Shown here one piece after another: positions 51,875 through 60,081 of a stretch of 64,000 bases of DNA. Within the stretch, counting starts at the first letter, position 1, and each line of letters begins with the position of its first letter. The position numbers and the translations under genes were made by a program. The notes under the pieces were generated by a model, which saw nothing but the letters and a program-made list of their open reading frames with translations, did not search any database and had not been told where the DNA came from. Source of the stretch: Brevibacillus choshinensis (GTDB lineage Bacteria; Bacillota; Bacilli; Brevibacillales; Brevibacillaceae); contig NZ_LJJB01000013.1 of assembly GCF_001420695.1 (NCBI RefSeq), positions 558,065 through 622,064 of the forward strand, given 5' to 3'.

Positions 51875-53479
51875 ATGAAGTTCCCTAATAGAAACAAGCC
51901 AAAAGATTTGATCGAGACGATTGACACCTGCAGTCTGATGGAATTGGAGGGCATCCCCCTCTTACCGCGGCTTGATGAGAATGTTGTTTTTTTAAAGCGG
52001 CTGTTTTCCGATTGCTCTGATTTTGTTCTACGAGAGTTTCAAATGAAAAACAGTGTCCGGGCCATCGCGGTTTTTGTGGATGGATTGATTGATACCAAAG
52101 AAGTAAATCAGGCGTTAAAGTCGTTAATGATCTTGGAAGATGGCGACGAAGATATCGAAGTGATCGAGGAAGCCCTTTTGCCCGTCTCGCAAATAGCTCG
52201 AGTCGATGATTACAAAAAGCTATTGCAGGCTGTCCTATCCGGCGATACGGGCATACTCGTGGAAGGAAACGAAGAGGGACTCACCCTGGGAATCCGCGGG
52301 GCGGAAAAACGCTCGGTAAACGAACCGGAGGGCGAGGCCGTTGTCCGCGGCCCCCGCGAAGGCTTTATCGAAAACATCCGCACAAATACATCGATGCTGC
52401 GCCGAAAGCTGAAAACGCCACGACTGAAAATGAAGTCATTAGTGGTTGGACGAGAGACAAACACCAACATTGTGGTTTCCTTCTTGGAGGGAATTGCGGA
52501 TCCCCAAGTCGTGAAAGAAGTGTCCCAGCGAATCAGCAATATCGATATGGATGCCGTATTGGAAAGCGGCTATATCGAAGAGTTGATCCAGGACAATGCG
52601 TACTCCCCTTTCCCACAGGTGATGTATTCCGAGCGTCCGGACACGATAGCTGGGGCTTTGCTTGAGGGGCGCGTAGCCATTTTCGTGGACGGAACTCCAA
52701 TGGTGTTGATCGTCCCTGCAACCTTCTGGATGATGATGCAAGCGAGTGAAGACTATTTCGAACGTTCCATAATGACGACCCTGGTCCGATTGTTGCGCTT
52801 TCTGTTCTTGGTACTCGCGCTGGTTACCCCTGCCTTCTATGTGGCGATTACCACGTTTCATCAACAGATGCTGCCAACGACTCTATTGCTTAGCGTTGCC
52901 GCTGCCCGTGAGTCGATTCCTTTTCCGGCCATTGTGGAGGCACTGATAATGGAAATCTCCTTTGAAGCGTTGCGGGAAGCAGGGATCCGCCTGCCCAAGA
53001 CCGTGGGCCAAGCTGTCAGTATTCTGGGAGCGCTGGTTGTTGGCCAGGCAGCCGTACAGGCAGGGATCGTCTCTGCGCCGATGGTTATTGTCGTTTCTCT
53101 TACAGGGATTGCCTCATTTACCATCCCTCATTTCAACGCTTCCATCTCGATCAGGATCCTACGCTTTCCATTGATGATAGCCGCTTCGATACTCGGGATC
53201 TACGGGATCCTGGTCGGGGTCCTGGTCATGCTGGGTCATATGGCAAACCTTCGTTCCTTTGGCGTACCGTATCTCTCACCAATCGCGCCGATGTCGATTG
53301 GAGATTTAAAAGACATTTTCATAAGGGTTCCCTGGTCCATGATGGAAAAGCGCCCGAGCTTTTTGGGCGTGGAAAATGCAAGGAGAATGGACGATGGCTT
53401 TGCTAACGAAGTCCAGCAAAAAGGAGGGCAGGCGGGGACATCAGGCAACAGCAATTCGAACGAGGAGGGAAAAGCGTGA
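51875..53479 (+). CDS. gerKA: spore germination protein, GerKA/GerAA family
   Basis: A subunit of a GerA-type germinant receptor in the spore inner membrane, 534 residues: soluble N-terminal domain with GETNTNIVV-like VVGRETNTNIVVSFLEGIADP, then membrane helices (RLLRFLFLVLALVTPAFYVAI) and the conserved ISFEALREAGIRLPKTVGQAVSILGALVVGQAAV. Start uncertain: ATG 51875 has GGTGA 4 nt upstream; the frame is open to 51725 with a GGAGG at 51826-51830 that serves no obvious start. CATACTT at 51817-51823 resembles a SigG -10. First gene of a four-gene operon. Confidence 0.9.
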   Translation: MKFPNRNKPKDLIETIDTCSLMELEGIPLLPRLDENVVFLKRLFSDCSDFVLREFQMKNSVRAIAVFVDGLIDTKEVNQALKSLMILEDGDEDIEVIEEALLPVSQIARVDDYKKLLQAVLSGDTGILVEGNEEGLTLGIRGAEKRSVNEPEGEAVVRGPREGFIENIRTNTSMLRRKLKTPRLKMKSLVVGRETNTNIVVSFLEGIADPQVVKEVSQRISNIDMDAVLESGYIEELIQDNAYSPFPQVMYSERPDTIAGALLEGRVAIFVDGTPMVLIVPATFWMMMQASEDYFERSIMTTLVRLLRFLFLVLALVTPAFYVAITTFHQQMLPTTLLLSVAAARESIPFPAIVEALIMEISFEALREAGIRLPKTVGQAVSILGALVVGQAAVQAGIVSAPMVIVVSLTGIASFTIPHFNASISIRILRFPLMIAASILGIYGILVGVLVMLGHMANLRSFGVPYLSPIAPMSIGDLKDIFIRVPWSMMEKRPSFLGVENARRMDDGFANEVQQKGGQAGTSGNSNSNEEGKA

Positions 53480-54639
53480 GCCATGTTGCCCGATTTTTCG
53501 TGTTGCTGCTCTGTATGCTTGCGATATCAGGTTGCTGGGATCGTCGTGAAGTGAATGACATGGCGATCGTCATCGCTATGGGCATGGACAAGGAACCGGA
53601 TGGGATGTATCGCCTATCAGTACAGGTTCCATTGGTAAGCAGCCTGGGCGCTCAGTCAGGCGGTGGAGGAGGAACGAGTGGTAACAAGAGTTTCTACGTG
53701 GATTCCGCTGTAGGCAAAACAATCAGAGATGCCAATAGTGTCATTCAGTCGAGGATGTCTCGCAGTATTTATTACTCGCACCATCGGATGATCGTTATTG
53801 GTGAACGATTGGCCGAGGAAGGCTTGAGTGATGCATTGGACATCGTTGCCCGTTTTCCAGAAAATCGATTGACGGCTTATCTCGTCATGAGCAAAGGCAA
53901 AGCGATCGATCTATTAACGGTACAACCGCAATTTGAGCGGTTTTCTGGTGAAGCCATGCGAGAACTAATCAAGATGGAAGCGATCCCGGTTTCGCTCAAG
54001 GACGTTTCCCAAATGTTGAACACACCGGGTGTGGATGCCTTTCTTCCGGTTCTTTCAGCTGTGGATTCTCACCCCAAAGGAAAATCGAAAGAAATACAAT
54101 TCACGGGGATTGCTATGTTTCGAAAAGACAAGATTGTTGCGGTCTCGAAAGTCGAACAGATCAGTGGGCTGCGGTGGTTTCAACGTACGTTTATTCCGTT
54201 TTCTATCGCCTTGCCGCTAAACAACAAGGAGCGGCTCACCTTTGAGTTCACGAAAGGGAAAACAGATCTCAAGCCTGTTATTCGGAATGGCCAAATTCAA
54301 TTCGAGATTACCGCATACGTTACGGCTGTTGTCATCGAGAACATGACAAACCTGGACTTGGAAGAGGAAAAGAATATGGTCTTGCTGCAAAACAAGCTTT
54401 CCCAAGAAATCAACAGCAGCATAAAAAAGACGTTAGATCTGATGCAAAAAAAACGCTCCGATCCGATTGGCTTGGGAATCATGCTGGCGCGCCATTATCC
54501 TCGCGAATGGCGGGAAACGTATCGGAACAACTGGAACGAGGTGCTTCCGGATCTAACTTTCCAGATTCGTTCCAAAGTGAACGTAGCTAGCATCGGTCAG
54601 ACAACGAAGAATATAACGAAGGAAGAGCACGATGAATAG
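53476..54639 (+). CDS. gerKC: spore germination lipoprotein, Ger(x)C family
   Basis: C subunit of the receptor: lipobox AISGC directly followed by WDRREVNDMAIV, the Ger(x)C hallmark, then the three-domain body (KAIDLLTVQP, VSQMLNTPGVDAFLPVL, MARHYP-like LARHYPREWRETYRNNWNEVLPD at the end). 387 residues. The Lgt enzyme at 50 kb would lipidate it. GTG start overlaps the previous TGA by 4 nt. A Gly-rich insert lies near residue 60. Confidence 0.92.
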   Translation: MSHVARFFVLLLCMLAISGCWDRREVNDMAIVIAMGMDKEPDGMYRLSVQVPLVSSLGAQSGGGGGTSGNKSFYVDSAVGKTIRDANSVIQSRMSRSIYYSHHRMIVIGERLAEEGLSDALDIVARFPENRLTAYLVMSKGKAIDLLTVQPQFERFSGEAMRELIKMEAIPVSLKDVSQMLNTPGVDAFLPVLSAVDSHPKGKSKEIQFTGIAMFRKDKIVAVSKVEQISGLRWFQRTFIPFSIALPLNNKERLTFEFTKGKTDLKPVIRNGQIQFEITAYVTAVVIENMTNLDLEEEKNMVLLQNKLSQEINSSIKKTLDLMQKKRSDPIGLGIMLARHYPREWRETYRNNWNEVLPDLTFQIRSKVNVASIGQTTKNITKEEHDE

Positions 54640-54868
54640 ATTGTTCTTATTCTCGTTTGGACTGATGTTGATCATCTCCCTGATCGAGTTCATTATCAGC
54701 AGCAAAAAAATGGAAGGGAAACAAAAGAGAGTGATTTCCATCCTTTACGTGCTTACGGTCGTATTCATGATCGCTCTGCAGTTTCAGTACAATCAGATGG
54801 TGCCGACCGGTTACCTGCTCAATTATCTCTCGCCCCGTGTGAAAATATGGATTGATCAGATGCTGTAG
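54632..54868 (+). CDS. small two-helix germination operon protein (D-subunit type)
   Basis: 78 residues with two transmembrane helices (about 3-22 and 36-52) and a short polar tail. Small two-helix D proteins encoded within or next to ger operons modulate receptor activity in Bacillus. It overlaps gerKC by 8 nt and precedes the B subunit by 13 nt, so it is an integral part of this operon. Confidence 0.75.
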   Translation: MNRLFLFSFGLMLIISLIEFIISSKKMEGKQKRVISILYVLTVVFMIALQFQYNQMVPTGYLLNYLSPRVKIWIDQML

Positions 54869-54881
54869 AGGAGGACGAATC

Positions 54882-56240
54882 ATGATTCACAAGCAAGTCA
54901 TCAATCATCGGCAAATTGCATGGCTGGTCGGAAGCGTCCTGATGACGGGCATGATGATCAGCTTTCTTAGGTCGGTGGTCCAGTTGGCAAGAATGGACGC
55001 ATGGTTTTCTCAAGTGATACCTGTCGGTTATGCCATCTTGGTGGCGTATGTGCTTGCGGAATTAACCCGCGTCTTCCCTGGAAAAAACCTCTTTGAAATC
55101 TTGTTTATCGTCTGTGGGAAGTGGGTGGGTGGAGCCCTCAACCTGGTCATTCTGTTTTATATCTGGATCATCTTGGCACTCGATATAAAAGGAGCATCCG
55201 ATTTTCTCCACATATCACTGCTGCCACATACGCCATTGGAAATCATTTTGCTCGTCTTTGTTCTGCTGATGATGTACTACGGGCGGACTAGCCTGGAAGT
55301 AGCGGCTCGGGTAAATGAAATATATTTTCCCGCTTATTTTTTGTGTAACTTACTGCTTTATTTCTTGTTGGTCAACGAGTACAGTCTCGAACGTTTGGAA
55401 CCCATCTTGAGCAACAGTTTGGGGAGGATCGCAGTTAGTAATCTCCTGCCTTTAGGTTTATATGGAGACATTTTGTTATTCGGAGCTTTCCTGCATGCAG
55501 TCGCGCAACCTCGCCTGTTTTTTGCGGCAATGAAGCATGGGGTCCTCATTGTCGGCTTTTCCGCCACGATGATCCTGCTCATCCTTCTCGGGGTCATGGG
55601 TTATACCATTGCCAGTCGGTTGAATTTTCCTGTTTATATTCTTGTGCAGCAAATTCATGTGACCGATTTTCTGGACAGGGTGGAGATGATCGTATTCAGC
55701 TTGTGGTTCCCGGCTTTCACCATAAAGGTGATCGTGGCATATTTGGCATTTTTGGTTGGCATAGGATCATTTGGCGGGCAGCAGCATTACAATGCCTTTA
55801 ATGCCCCGTGCGGTTGGTTCATGGTGGTGACATCCATGTTGGCCTTTCCGAATGTGGCGGATATCGATCAATTTATCAGTTACAGCTTGCCGGTCATCGT
55901 ATTGGTGATTCAAGTACCGTTGCTTGTGTTCTTGTTCGTGATGGCACGAATCAGAGGAAAACGCGACACCAATGTCGGAATTCCAGAAGGAACCAAATTA
56001 TATCGCTTTTATAAAAGCGCTGTGAGGACTGGCTATTTATCGCTGCTCGGTTGTGTGCTTACGGTCGTTATCAGCGACATGTTTGTGGATAAATCACCAT
56101 GGTGGGGGGGATTAGCGTCGATAGGTTTCATCTTTTGTTTTTTTCTGGCGCTGGTGGCGAGCTATTTGGAGATGCAAGCATTGAACCATGGCAAGCAAAA
56201 GATCGCGAAATCCACGGGACCAGGGGCGTTCCGGCAATAG
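54882..56240 (+). CDS. gerKB: spore germination permease, GerKB/GerAB family
   Basis: B subunit, the germinant-binding membrane protein related to APC-type amino acid permeases: ten helices in 452 residues, with INHRQIAWLVGSVLMTGMM at the N-terminus, ELTRVFPGKNLFEI, and YFPAYFLCNLLLYFLLV. GAGGAGGA is 5 nt before ATG 54882. The C-terminal 30 residues are charged. The DNA ligase gene starts 13 nt downstream. Confidence 0.9.
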   Translation: MIHKQVINHRQIAWLVGSVLMTGMMISFLRSVVQLARMDAWFSQVIPVGYAILVAYVLAELTRVFPGKNLFEILFIVCGKWVGGALNLVILFYIWIILALDIKGASDFLHISLLPHTPLEIILLVFVLLMMYYGRTSLEVAARVNEIYFPAYFLCNLLLYFLLVNEYSLERLEPILSNSLGRIAVSNLLPLGLYGDILLFGAFLHAVAQPRLFFAAMKHGVLIVGFSATMILLILLGVMGYTIASRLNFPVYILVQQIHVTDFLDRVEMIVFSLWFPAFTIKVIVAYLAFLVGIGSFGGQQHYNAFNAPCGWFMVVTSMLAFPNVADIDQFISYSLPVIVLVIQVPLLVFLFVMARIRGKRDTNVGIPEGTKLYRFYKSAVRTGYLSLLGCVLTVVISDMFVDKSPWWGGLASIGFIFCFFLALVASYLEMQALNHGKQKIAKSTGPGAFRQ

Positions 56241-56253
56241 GGGGAGGGTAATG

Positions 56254-57207
56254 ATGAAGCCGATCATTCCGATGGAACCGATAAGCTGTGACATTCTTCC
56301 TCGTGGCGACGAATGGGCCGCACAAGTCAAGTGGGATGGTGTTCGAGTTCTAACTTACTATGATAGTCGTGAGGTCCAACTCTTTAACAGGAGATTAAAT
56401 GAACGTACTTTCCATTTTCCGGAGGTTACTGATCTCTCCTCTTACTGTAATGCCCACTCGGTTATTTTAGATGGTGAAGTGATTGCTCTCGGATCAGATG
56501 GCAAGCCCTCTTTTTACGAAGTGATGCGGAGAGATGGTCTGCGACGGTTGGAAAAAGTTCCGCAGATTCAAAAAGCAGTTCCCATCACCTACATGATCTT
56601 TGACGTTCTCTATTTGAATGGTCAATGGATAACTTCTTACCCGCTAAAGGAACGGCAGCAAATACTTAACTCGATAATCACTCCTAATAACCACGTTCAA
56701 CTCGTTGAGAATTTTAATAACGCTGAAGCCTTGTACCAAGTCATTCAAACCCAGGGAATGGAAGGGGTATTAATTAAAGACCTTACTAGTAGTTACTTGA
56801 TAAACGGAAAAGATCAGCGATGGAGGAAGAAAAAATTTTATCGGGATATTATTGCTGTGGTCGGTGGGGTTACCATAAGAAATAATATAGTAAATTCACT
56901 CCTCCTCGGACTCTTTGATAAGCACGAACATCTATGGTATATCGGACATGCAGGGACCGGACGTTTGACGCAAGCGGATTGGCGGAACCTGACGGAACGA
57001 GTAAAACCACTCGTCACAGAGCACAAGCCCTTTGCGAATTTGCCCCCGCGAACGGTAGATACCTGGTGGCTAAAGCCTGAGCTTACGGTCAAAATTGTCT
57101 ATGCGGAATGGAAAGAGGGACATTCCTTGCGACAGCCGAGCATCCAAGGATTTGTAGACATTCCTGCAGAACAATGCACGCTTGAACCACAAGAGAAAAG
57201 GGAATAA
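56254..57207 (+). CDS. ATP-dependent DNA ligase (LigD-ligase type)
   Basis: Stand-alone ligase of 317 residues. Nucleotidyltransferase motif I VKWDGVR has the adenylated Lys26; ILDGEVIAL is motif III; MIFDVLYLNG motif IIIa; GMEGVLIKD motif IV; WRKKKFYRDI motif V. An OB domain follows (SLLLGLFDKHEHLWYIGHAGTG, TWWLKPELTVKIVYAEW). It should seal ends prepared by the stand-alone polymerase at 50.8 kb. ATG 56254 or 56251, with GGGAGG just upstream. Only 13 nt after gerKB, so it is likely co-transcribed. Its middle part looks AT-richer than its neighbours. Confidence 0.9.
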   Translation: MKPIIPMEPISCDILPRGDEWAAQVKWDGVRVLTYYDSREVQLFNRRLNERTFHFPEVTDLSSYCNAHSVILDGEVIALGSDGKPSFYEVMRRDGLRRLEKVPQIQKAVPITYMIFDVLYLNGQWITSYPLKERQQILNSIITPNNHVQLVENFNNAEALYQVIQTQGMEGVLIKDLTSSYLINGKDQRWRKKKFYRDIIAVVGGVTIRNNIVNSLLLGLFDKHEHLWYIGHAGTGRLTQADWRNLTERVKPLVTEHKPFANLPPRTVDTWWLKPELTVKIVYAEWKEGHSLRQPSIQGFVDIPAEQCTLEPQEKRE

Positions 57208-57208
57208 A

Positions 57209-57245
57209 GAAGCCCAATGCGAGTCGTGCACTGGGCTTTACTAAT
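57209..57245 (+). terminator. terminator of the ger-ligase operon
   Basis: AAGCCCA and TGGGCTT pair, extended by TGC/GCA across one mismatch; the T-tract is poor (TACTAATTA). Confidence 0.55.
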
Positions 57246-57252
57246 TACTCAA

Positions 57253-57372
57253 TTACTTAAAGGATGCATATTCTTCATCGGCCATTACGACGCTACCATT
57301 GATCGCGCTTGCTTCCGGCAAAGAAAGCAGATAAACCGAGTCTGCGATTTGTTCGTTTGATCTGCTAAAGAT
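57253..57372 (-). pseudogene. 3' remnant of a short-chain dehydrogenase gene
   Basis: On the minus strand about 38 codons remain in frame to TAA 57253-57255: IADSVYLLSLPEASAINGS and MADEEYASFK are the recognisable C-terminal end of an SDR oxidoreductase (compare IADAVxFLxSPEASxxxG). No catalytic core, start or ribosome site lies upstream. It occupies most of the first part of the 519-nt non-genic stretch 57208-57726. Confidence 0.7.
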
Positions 57373-57515
57373 GGAGTGAGTAGTGGAGAGATGAGAAGAA
57401 TGGGAATTATAAGAAACATTTTATTTGATTAAGTATTGTTATTCGGGTTATACTTACTCTAATCATTTACTTAGGTCATTCTCGAGAGTGAGCCATCTTC
57501 ATGCGCTAGAAAAAT

Positions 57516-57598
57516 GGGCTATATCTGGTTGAGTAACTTCCGCTTTAGTGGTACGTCCACCACACCTTCAAGCCGGAATGTATTCTCTGATATAGCCC
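57516..57598. other. 83-nt element with nested inverted repeats
   Basis: Perfect 10-bp ends GGGCTATATC and GATATAGCCC enclose a second stem (TTCCGCTT with AAGCCGGAA, one bulge) and a third (GTGG/CCAC, loop TACGT). On the minus strand the outer stem is followed by ATTTTT. Candidates are a structured RNA, a terminator-like hairpin or a small MITE-type insertion. Between 57373 and 57515 and between 57599 and 57712 I see only AT-rich sequence. Confidence 0.6.
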
Positions 57599-57726
57599 TT
57601 CCTTATTTATTTCACTTTCATTAATACATTTTTAATTGATCTACAATTATCTTGATGATTATAATTGCTTTAGTAATTATTTTATAGGCATGATTTCGGT
57701 CACGTCTAGGGAAAGAAGGAATTGTC

Positions 57727-58056
57727 TTGCCGTTTCTTCGATTTAAAGGCTTTGAAAAAGAATGGTTACAAAATGCTTCTCCCGTAATCATTGATGAATT
57801 TGCTCGCATAGCAGAGGTAGCAAAGGAAAAAGTGAAAATTGAACTGCTGCTTGTCGAACAAATCACAAATAGTCCGCTCTCCGTAGAAATTATGATGTTT
57901 GAGCGCGAACAAGAAAAGCACGATGCGATCGCCCGTATGATTCATGAGATTCTTAAACCACATGGCTTTGAGAATACCCATATCTTTTTTATCTTGCTTT
58001 CCCCTTCTCTCTATTATAAAGAGGGATTGCCATTGCAGACAAAATCTATGCGCTAA
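57727..58056 (+). CDS. DUF1904 family protein
   Basis: 109 residues starting PFLRFKGFEKEWLQNASPVIIDE, with VEIMMFEREQEKHDAIARMIHEIL and a C-terminal FFILLSPSLYYKEG, matching the DUF1904 pattern (tautomerase-like small fold). Function unknown. TTG 57727 has AAGAAGGA 6 nt upstream. Followed by a strong terminator. Confidence 0.75.
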   Translation: MPFLRFKGFEKEWLQNASPVIIDEFARIAEVAKEKVKIELLLVEQITNSPLSVEIMMFEREQEKHDAIARMIHEILKPHGFENTHIFFILLSPSLYYKEGLPLQTKSMR

Positions 58057-58059
58057 GTC

Positions 58060-58100
58060 AAAAAAGGTCGAATTCCTTTCAGTAGGAACCGACCTTTTTT
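58060..58100 (+). terminator. strong intrinsic terminator
   Basis: AAAAAAGGTCG pairs with CGACCTTTTTT, with inner CCT/AGG, ending in six T. Confidence 0.9.
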
Positions 58101-58166
58101 GTTTTGGGACAGATGTAGCAATAGGCAAATGTTTACGTAATCAAATGCATGGTAAGGAGAAAAAAC

Positions 58167-58474
58167 GTGATGACACTGACACGTATTGCAACAAAGCCTC
58201 GGTTCGTACCTTGGCTCATACTATTGTAGGCAAATTCATTGCTAGTGGGATGTAATTACTGGGCGGTCGAAAACAATCGGAATCAAAATACGATTCAAAC
58301 CATTCCCCGCTATTCTGGTGAAAAGAGCAAGGTCATCCCCTTTGTATACACGGCAAAAAAAGAACTGACCTTTACCTTCAACGGGATGGGGGATGAAGCG
58401 ACGATGACGCGATTGAGAGCTTAAAGCGCAAAGGCTTTACCTTTGTAAAAATGGCGGACTTGATAAAAGAATAG
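58167..58474 (+). pseudogene. deleted copy of the neighbouring lipoprotein polysaccharide deacetylase
   Basis: AAGGAG (58154-58159) and GTG/ATG 58167-58170 start a lipoprotein signal peptide that is interrupted by TAG 58227 and continues in frame to the lipobox LLVGC. YSGEKSKVIPFVYTAKKEL and FTFNGMGDEATM then match residues 55-85 of the intact protein at 58599. After about 58412 the frame changes to SLKRKGFTFVKMADLIKE, equivalent to the last residues of the intact protein. So an internal segment of about 1.2 kb is missing and the gene has a stop and a frameshift. Confidence 0.85.
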
Positions 58475-58598
58475 CAGTTTTGGCCTATCTAACTGTATGG
58501 AATTGTCACTAGCTCTTTGCTTTCTATTGGGAGTAGTATTAAAGACTGTATATGTAAATGAATCGATGTATGAATGTCGTGTAATAAGGGGTAGAAAG

Positions 58599-60056
58599 AT
58601 GCAGACAGGTATAGAAAAAAGAAGTAACCACTTCTTCTTTAAAATGATCCCAGTGGTCATGGTGCTTTTCTTGTTGACAGGCTGTGTCCCTCTTCGTGGC
58701 GAGGAACAAATAGTTGGGTACCGTACACAAGAATCCAAAACTACGCAAAAAGTCATCCGCTATACCGGAGAAAAAAGCAAGGCCATCCCCTTCGTGTCCA
58801 CAACCAAACGAGAGCTGTCTCTTACCTTTAACGGGATGGCAGACAGCGAGACGATGAAGAAGCTTTTGGATGAATTGGACAAGTATCATCTAAAGGCTAC
58901 TTTCTTTTTACCCGGGATGAGAGTAGCAGAGGAACCAAATTTGGCAAAAGAAATCGCCTCCCGCGGGCACGAAATCGAGAACAACACGTTGAATCAGCTC
59001 GATCTGACCAAGCTCAGTTACGATCAGATCTATTCGGAAATCAAACTGAGTAAGGATGTTATTCAAAAGGAAACGGGAATAGTTCCACGTTACGTCCGAA
59101 CAAAAGCAGGCACCTACTCCGACGATATCCGACTGGCGGCAGCCCAAAACGGACAAGATGCCGTCATTTCCTATAGCCTCTTTCTGCATAACTGGGAAAA
59201 CGAAACAGACGCACAAAAAATACATTATGTACGAAAATATATCAATCGAGGCGGCGTCATTACAATAGACACCGAAGAGAGTAAGCAGCTCGTTGAAAAT
59301 GTTTCTCTCCTTGCAAAGGCTGCTGCCGATGTAGGCTATCAATTCGTCCCCTTGCATGACCTGATTGCAGGAGGGAAAGAGAGAAAACCACTTCAAGAAA
59401 TCGATGGCTATGACGCGGCTGTCATCCATGCAAATGACAGTCAGGCGACCTATCACTACGTCATGAAAGAAGAGACGGGGAAAAAACAAATTGCCTTGTC
59501 CTTTGACGATTGGGGTACGGACTATACGATCACGCGAATATTGGACACCCTCGACAAGTATAGCGTCAAGGCATCGTTCTTTTTGAGAGCGGACGGTGTG
59601 GAAAAGAACCCGAATCTAGCAAGGGCGATCGCAGAAGCTGGACATGACGTGGCGAACCACACGTATTCGCACCCGGTTGTTACAAAAATCACCCAGATAC
59701 AGCTGCAAGAAGAAATCGTCAAAGCTCACCAGATTATCACTGAAGCGATCCAGCAAAAGCCTACGATGTATTTCCGCCCTCCGACTGGGGTATTTGATGA
59801 AAGCACGCTAAAGGCGATCGGTGCGACTGGCTACCATAGCATTACGAATTTTGATGTAGATCCGTCAGACTATATCAAAAGCAAGACGGCTGACGAGATT
59901 GTAAATGCCATCCTGGAGCAGACACACAGTGGGAGCGTCATTCTCCTGCATATGCTGGACGATACGCACACGGTAGAGGCGTTGCCAATTGTCATAGAAA
60001 AGCTAAGAAGCAGAGGCTACACCTTTGTGAAGATGACAGAAATGTTTGGTCCATAA
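58599..60056 (+). CDS. lipoprotein with two NodB polysaccharide deacetylase domains (first degenerate)
   Basis: 485 residues, lipobox LLTGC (Cys29), then two tandem NodB domains. The second is intact: SFDDWGTD (301-308), HDVANHTYSHP with His354/His358, RPPTGVFDESTLKAIG, LLHMLDDTHTVEALPIVIEKL. In the first the metal Asp is lost (TFNGMAD, 76-82) and HxxxH is replaced by HEIENNT, so it is probably a binding or structural domain. First gene of the exopolysaccharide locus. ATG 58599 with AAGGGG upstream. Likely removes acetyl groups from an amino-sugar polymer at the cell surface. Confidence 0.88.
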   Translation: MQTGIEKRSNHFFFKMIPVVMVLFLLTGCVPLRGEEQIVGYRTQESKTTQKVIRYTGEKSKAIPFVSTTKRELSLTFNGMADSETMKKLLDELDKYHLKATFFLPGMRVAEEPNLAKEIASRGHEIENNTLNQLDLTKLSYDQIYSEIKLSKDVIQKETGIVPRYVRTKAGTYSDDIRLAAAQNGQDAVISYSLFLHNWENETDAQKIHYVRKYINRGGVITIDTEESKQLVENVSLLAKAAADVGYQFVPLHDLIAGGKERKPLQEIDGYDAAVIHANDSQATYHYVMKEETGKKQIALSFDDWGTDYTITRILDTLDKYSVKASFFLRADGVEKNPNLARAIAEAGHDVANHTYSHPVVTKITQIQLQEEIVKAHQIITEAIQQKPTMYFRPPTGVFDESTLKAIGATGYHSITNFDVDPSDYIKSKTADEIVNAILEQTHSGSVILLHMLDDTHTVEALPIVIEKLRSRGYTFVKMTEMFGP

Positions 60057-60081
60057 TCGACAAATAGAGAGGAAGAACAAC

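Noticed and set aside
57541-57580. Guanidine (mini-ykkC) hairpin inside the 83-nt element
   Set aside because: Only one hairpin with an ACGT-type loop is present, not the paired ACGR tetraloops of that class.
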